From Kallotenue papyrolyticum (lineage in GTDB: Bacteria > Chloroflexota > Chloroflexia > Chloroflexales > Kallotenuaceae): a DNA stretch of 64,000 bases. The DNA lies in contig NZ_JAGA01000002.1 in assembly GCF_000526415.1 (NCBI RefSeq), forward strand, positions 2,224,001 through 2,288,000, in the 5' to 3' direction. This document shows positions 59,947 through 64,000 of this stretch, piece after piece. The position numbers and the translations under genes were made by a program. Each line of letters starts with the position of its first letter. The first letter of the stretch is position 1. The notes beneath the pieces are model-generated. The model was given only the letters and a program-made list of their open reading frames with translations, was not told the DNA's origin and ran no database searches.

Positions 59947-61617
59947 GTGAATCAACAGTTTCGTGGCCTGCCTGGCGCGCCCGGAATTGCCATCGGCAGG
60001 GTGGCGATCGTGCGTCCGCGGCGCGGCGGAGCGCTGCCATCGCTGTCCGGCGCCGAGGCGTTGCCGCGCTTCCGGCAGGCCAGCGCGCAGGTGGCCGAGC
60101 GCTTAAGCCGGCTGGCGGCCGAGTTGCGTGCCGAGGGCAACGCCGCCGAAGCCGCGATCTTCGATGCGCAGGCGACGCTGGTCGCCGATCCGGCGCTCAG
60201 CGAGCAGGTGGCCGCCCAGGTGGCGGCGGGCCAACCCCTGGATCTGGCCGTTGCGGCTGCCATCGAGGGCATGGCCCAGACTCTGGCGCGTCTGGACGAC
60301 GCCTACCTGCGCGAGCGCGCCGATGATGTGCGTGCGATCGGCGCCGAACTGCTGGCGCAGCTCCATGGTGTGCCGCGCGGCCTGGACGTGCCCGCCGGTG
60401 CGATCGTGCTGGCCGAGGACCTGACGCCTGCCCAAACCGCGCAACTGCGCAAGCAGCGGGTCGCCGGTTTTGCAACCGCTGGCGGAACGCCGACCGGCCA
60501 TGTGGCGATCCTGGCGCGGGCGCTCGGCATTCCGGCAGTGGTTGGCCTGGGCGCGGCGATCCTGGAGCTGACCGAGGGTGAGTCCGCGATCCTGGACGCC
60601 GACGCCGGCGTGTTGATCGTCGCGCCGACAGCGCGCCAGCAGAGCGACTACGCGGCGCGCTTGGCGGCGAGGCAGGCCGATGCCGAGCAGCTCCTGCGGC
60701 TGCGCGATCTGCCGGCGCAGACCCGCGATGGCACGCGCGTGGCGCTGTGGGCCAACATCGGCCATCCCGACGAGATCGAGCTGGCGCTGCGCTCCGGCGC
60801 GGAGGGCATCGGCCTGTTCCGCACCGAGTTCCTGTTTCTCGACCGCGATACGCCGCCCAACGAGGACGAGCAGTGCGCGGTCTATGCCACCGTGCTGCGC
60901 GCCATGGGCGGACGCCCGGTGATCGCGCGCACGCTGGACATCGGCGGCGACAAGCCGATCCCCTACCTGCCAGAGTTGCGCGAAGCCAATCCCTTTCTCG
61001 GCACGCGCGGCCTGCGCTTCTGCATGCGCTTTCCGGAGCTGTTCCAGACGCAACTGCGCGCCATGCTGCGCGCCGCGCTCCATGGCGATCTGCGCATCAT
61101 GCTGCCGATGGTGGCCACGCCCGAGGATGTGGCCTGGGCGCGCGACCAACTTGCCCAGGCTGCTACGGCGCTGGCGGCGGCGGGCATCGCCCACCGCGCC
61201 GATGTGCCGCTGGGCGTGATGATCGAAACGCCCGCGGCTGCCGTGGCGCTGGACCGTCTGGCGCCGGCGATCAGCTTCGGCTCGATCGGCAGCAACGATC
61301 TGGCGCAGTACACCCTAGCGGTGGATCGCACCGATGCCGAGCTGGGCCGCCGCTACCGCCACGACGATGCGGCAGTACTGCGCCTGATCGCGCTGGCGGT
61401 GCAGCAGGCGCAGCGCTGCGGGCTGGATCTCAGCCTGTGCGGCGAGCTGGGCGCCGATCCGCAGCTCGCCGTGGCGCTGGTGGGCCTGGGCCTGCGGCGC
61501 ATCAGCATGAGTCCCGCGGCGCTGCCACTGGTCAAACAGGCTCTGCGCAGTGTCACGTTAGAGGAAGCGCGCGCGCGCGCCGCTGCGGTGCTGGATCAAC
61601 CGCCGGAACAGCGCTGA
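59947..61617 (+). CDS. ptsI: PTS enzyme I (phosphoenolpyruvate-protein phosphotransferase)
   Basis: A 556-residue enzyme. The phospho-histidine is H185 in GGTPTGHVAILARALGIPAVVG (usually GGRTSHTAI). The C-terminal PEP-binding barrel shows EGIGLFRTEFLFLDRDTPP, LDIGGDKPIPYLPELREANPFLGTRGLRF, VMIETPAAAVALDRLAP and LSLCGELGADP with the catalytic Cys. It takes phosphate from PEP and hands it to HPr. It starts with GTG three bases after ptsH and ends the operon, seven bases from the convergent oxidoreductase gene. Confidence 0.95.
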   Translation: MNQQFRGLPGAPGIAIGRVAIVRPRRGGALPSLSGAEALPRFRQASAQVAERLSRLAAELRAEGNAAEAAIFDAQATLVADPALSEQVAAQVAAGQPLDLAVAAAIEGMAQTLARLDDAYLRERADDVRAIGAELLAQLHGVPRGLDVPAGAIVLAEDLTPAQTAQLRKQRVAGFATAGGTPTGHVAILARALGIPAVVGLGAAILELTEGESAILDADAGVLIVAPTARQQSDYAARLAARQADAEQLLRLRDLPAQTRDGTRVALWANIGHPDEIELALRSGAEGIGLFRTEFLFLDRDTPPNEDEQCAVYATVLRAMGGRPVIARTLDIGGDKPIPYLPELREANPFLGTRGLRFCMRFPELFQTQLRAMLRAALHGDLRIMLPMVATPEDVAWARDQLAQAATALAAAGIAHRADVPLGVMIETPAAAVALDRLAPAISFGSIGSNDLAQYTLAVDRTDAELGRRYRHDDAAVLRLIALAVQQAQRCGLDLSLCGELGADPQLAVALVGLGLRRISMSPAALPLVKQALRSVTLEEARARAAAVLDQPPEQR

Positions 61618-61624
61618 GCACGCG

Positions 61625-62578
61625 CTATTCCTCTGCTACGCGCAGTACGATCTTGCCGCGGCCATGACCGGAGTCGAGCCGCGCATGCGCTTGGGCGACC
61701 TGCGCCAGCGGCAGCACCGCGTCGATCAACGGGCGCACCTGGCCGCGCTCCAGCAGCGGGCGCATTTCCTCCAGGCGCGCCCGCTCGCGCGTCAGAAACA
61801 CGCCGTAGAGCGTCTGGTTGCGCAGGTAGGCCGGCGTCAGGTCGCCCTGCACGCCCAGGATGCTCGCCAGACGGCCAAAGGGCCGCGTAGCCGTCAGGCT
61901 CCGCACGATCAGGTCGCCGCCGACCGTGTCGAAGACCGCGTCCACGCCGCGCCCGTCGGTCTCGCTGAGCGCAATGGCGTATGGATCCTGCGTGCGGTAG
62001 TCGATCGGCACATCCACGCCCAGCTCGCGCAGGGTTGCCTGGTTGTCCGTTCCGGCGGTGGCCAGCACCCGTGCACCCGCGGCTTTGGCAAACTGCACCG
62101 CGAACGAGCCGACGCCACCCGCGCCACCGTGGATCAGGATCGTTTCGCCTGGCCGCACCTGGAGGCGTCGCACAATCGCTTCCCAGGCGGTCCCGCCCGC
62201 CAGCGGCACGGCGGCTTCGACATGGCTCAGGGTGCGCGGCTTGTGCGCAACGATGCGCGCCGCCACAAGGTTGTACTCGGCATAGCTGCCCGCCGGGTTG
62301 TTGAAGATCTCCGGCGTGTAGTAGACCTCATCGCCCGGCTTGAACTCCTCGACACCGGGACCGACCGCCTCAACCACGCCCGACACATCGTAGCCCAGGA
62401 TCGCCGGCGGTTGGATGCCGGCCCAGGTGCCGTTCTGCCGGATCTTGGCATCGACCGGGTTGGTGCCGGAGGCGATCACCCGCACCAGGAGCTGGCCGGG
62501 ACCTGGTGTGGGCCGCTCCACCTCGCGCGCTTCAAAGACATCGGGGCCGCCGAAGGCGGTCATGACCATCGCTCGCAT
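61625..62578 (-). CDS. Zinc-independent quinone oxidoreductase (MDR superfamily)
   Basis: A 317-residue enzyme with the GroES-like N-terminal half (GTNPVDAKIRQNGTW; ILGYDVSGVVEAVGPGVEEFKPGDEVYY) and a Rossmann half with ILIHGGAGGVGSFAVQFAKAAGARVLAT. The zinc-binding cysteines and histidines of alcohol dehydrogenases are missing, as in NADPH:quinone reductases of this group. Start ATG 62578, with AGGAG ten bases ahead. It is convergent with ptsI (seven-base gap) and divergent from the peptidase gene at 62693. Confidence 0.88.
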   Translation of the reverse strand: MRAMVMTAFGGPDVFEAREVERPTPGPGQLLVRVIASGTNPVDAKIRQNGTWAGIQPPAILGYDVSGVVEAVGPGVEEFKPGDEVYYTPEIFNNPAGSYAEYNLVAARIVAHKPRTLSHVEAAVPLAGGTAWEAIVRRLQVRPGETILIHGGAGGVGSFAVQFAKAAGARVLATAGTDNQATLRELGVDVPIDYRTQDPYAIALSETDGRGVDAVFDTVGGDLIVRSLTATRPFGRLASILGVQGDLTPAYLRNQTLYGVFLTRERARLEEMRPLLERGQVRPLIDAVLPLAQVAQAHARLDSGHGRGKIVLRVAEE

Positions 62579-62692
62579 AAAGGCTCTGCTCCTGAGATGA
62601 TGATATGATGCCTGTCGTCGGTTGGCGCTGCAACCGCTGTGCCGAGACCGCTCGGCAGCCAGGCACCTCGATAGCAAAGAAAGGAAGATCGC

Positions 62693-64000
62693 ATGCATGC
62701 GTTGCGCTACCCGGAGACGCCACGTGAAGCACTGGTGGAAACCCTGCATGGGGTGGAGGTCGCCGACCCCTACCGCTGGCTGGAGGAGCTGGACGCGCCC
62801 GCGACGCGCGCTTGGATCGCCGCGCAGAACGCGCTGACCGAAGAGCTGCTGAGCCGCGTTCCGGCGCGCGAGGCGTTGCGTCGGCGGCTCACCGAGCTGT
62901 GGGACTACGAGAAGTTTGGCGTGCCGTTGCGGCGCGGTGGGCGCTATGTCTATACCTACAACGATGGCCTGCGGAACCAGAGCATGCTCTGCTGGCAGCA
63001 GGGGCTGACGGACGAGCCGCGCGTGCTGCTCGATCCCAACCTGCTCTCCGGCGACGGCACCGTGGCGCTGATGGGCTACGCGCTCAGCCACGACGGCGCC
63101 CTGCTGGCCTATGGCCTCTCGGCCGCCGGCTCCGACTGGCAGGAGTGGCGCGTGCGTGAGGTGGCCAGCGGCCGCGATTTGGATGATCACCTGCGCTGGG
63201 TCAAGTTTTCGGGGGCGGCCTGGACCGCCGACGGCGCGGGCTTTTTCTACAGCCGCTACGATGCCCCGCCCGCAGGCGAGGCCTACCGCGGCGCCAACCG
63301 CAACCAGAAGCTCTTTTTCCATCGCCTCGGCACGCCGCAGGAGCAGGATGTATTGATCTACGCCCGCCCCGACCGGCCCGAATGGGGGTTCAGCCCCACC
63401 GTCACCGACGATGGCCGGTATCTGGTGGTCACCGTCTGGCAGGGGACGCATCGCGAGAACGGCGTGCTGGTGCGCGATCTGCAGGCTGATGGTCCGATCA
63501 CGGAGCTGCTGCTGGACTTCGATGCCAGCTACGAGTTCATCGGCAACGTCGCCTCGCGCTTCTATTTCCTGACCGATCGTGATGCGCCGCTGGGGCGCGT
63601 GATCGCCATCGATCTCGACCGGCCACAACCGGAGGCGTGGCATACCATTCTGCCTGAGACCGGTGACACATTGCAGAGCGTCAGTCTGATCGGCGGGCGA
63701 CTGGTAGCACTCTACCTACGCGACGCGGCGCATCGCCTGGCAATCTTCGGGCTGGATGGCCACTTCGAGCGCGACGTCGAGCTGCCCGGCCTCGGCACGG
63801 TGGCGGGCCTGAGCGGCCACCAGGACGATCCTGAGGCCTTCTTCCTGTTCACCAGTTTCACCATGCCCGGCACGGTCTTCCGCTGCGATGTCGTCACCGG
63901 CGAGTGCACGGTGTTTCGCGCGCCACAGCTACGCTTCGATCCAGACGCCTACCGCACCGAGCAGGTCTTCGTCACCGGTCGCGATGGCACGCGCGTTCCG
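62693..64000 (+). CDS. Prolyl oligopeptidase (S9A), N-terminal part (partial)
   Basis: The gene is open for 436 codons to the right edge. It starts at ATG 62693 seven bases after AAGGAAG. VEVADPYRWLEELDAPATRAWIAAQN is the S9A N-terminal helix region, followed by the beta-propeller (RYVYTYNDGLRNQSMLCW; SAAGSDWQEWRVREV; WTADGAGFFYSRYD). The catalytic domain with Ser, Asp and His lies outside the window, so activity cannot be confirmed here. No signal peptide is seen, which fits a cytoplasmic oligopeptidase. Confidence 0.9.
   Translation, partial: MHALRYPETPREALVETLHGVEVADPYRWLEELDAPATRAWIAAQNALTEELLSRVPAREALRRRLTELWDYEKFGVPLRRGGRYVYTYNDGLRNQSMLCWQQGLTDEPRVLLDPNLLSGDGTVALMGYALSHDGALLAYGLSAAGSDWQEWRVREVASGRDLDDHLRWVKFSGAAWTADGAGFFYSRYDAPPAGEAYRGANRNQKLFFHRLGTPQEQDVLIYARPDRPEWGFSPTVTDDGRYLVVTVWQGTHRENGVLVRDLQADGPITELLLDFDASYEFIGNVASRFYFLTDRDAPLGRVIAIDLDRPQPEAWHTILPETGDTLQSVSLIGGRLVALYLRDAAHRLAIFGLDGHFERDVELPGLGTVAGLSGHQDDPEAFFLFTSFTMPGTVFRCDVVTGECTVFRAPQLRFDPDAYRTEQVFVTGRDGTRVP

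Overview
The window is GC-rich bacterial chromosome, most likely from a Chloroflexota (Chloroflexia-type) organism. The reasons are the combination of a B12-type ribonucleotide reductase N-terminus, a menaquinol-type Rieske/cytochrome b operon, an 11-subunit nuo operon with two nuoM genes, paired FHA proteins, a VanW protein with LGFP-like repeats, and a recurrent TACAAT -10 element. No rRNA, tRNA or CRISPR array was seen, and no taxonomic search was possible, so the assignment is an inference.

Layout. 1-1.3 kb: 5' end of nrdJ (minus), a 430-base regulatory region with two pairs of NrdR-like palindromes, and a zinc-ribbon protein. 1.4-5.4 kb: Rieske protein, cytochrome b, diheme cytochrome c and a 4-TM protein. 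5.6-8.3 kb: lipoprotein PPIase and gpmI. 8.4-10.1 kb: two decayed transposase genes. 10.2-19.7 kb: Rrf2 regulator, class B PBP, M20 peptidase, DUF4126 protein, S41 protease, enolase, AhpD-like protein, VanW protein. 19.8-27.7 kb: HhH-GPD glycosylase, then an exopolysaccharide locus on the minus strand (Agd3-like deacetylase, PelF-like glycosyltransferase, PelG-like transporter, GH114 hydrolase) with a Spherulin-4/Sph3-like gene converging on it. 28-34 kb: HIBADH-family dehydrogenase, MFS transporter, FAD oxidoreductase, GNAT, M16 peptidase, PncC. 34.1-36.6 kb: tsaE, tsaB and two FHA proteins. 36.7-50.4 kb: nuoABCDIHJKLMMN. 50.5-61.6 kb: a DhaR-like regulator and glpF-dhaK-dhaL-glpK-glpD-dhaM-ptsH-ptsI. 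61.6-64 kb: a quinone oxidoreductase and the start of a prolyl oligopeptidase.

How the genes work together. Glycerol enters through GlpF and is burned through GlpK/GlpD, while dihydroxyacetone is phosphorylated by DhaKLM, fed from PEP by the EI and HPr encoded in the same cluster. Electrons from GlpD and complex I reach menaquinone and then the Rieske/cytochrome b complex. gpmI and eno supply the PEP end of glycolysis.

The most striking finding is the exopolysaccharide locus. It unites bacterial Pel-type assembly proteins with the three enzyme types (deacetylase, GH114, Spherulin-4) known from the fungal galactosaminogalactan cluster. Its deacetylase gene is interrupted by a perfect 11-bp tandem duplication, which could be a reversible on/off switch or a recent mutation. 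Also notable are a DhaR-like regulator that has lost GAFTGA and the Walker B acid and faces TGAAAC/GTTTCA operators at a sigma-70 promoter, and a NuoI with a long repeated C-terminal tail.
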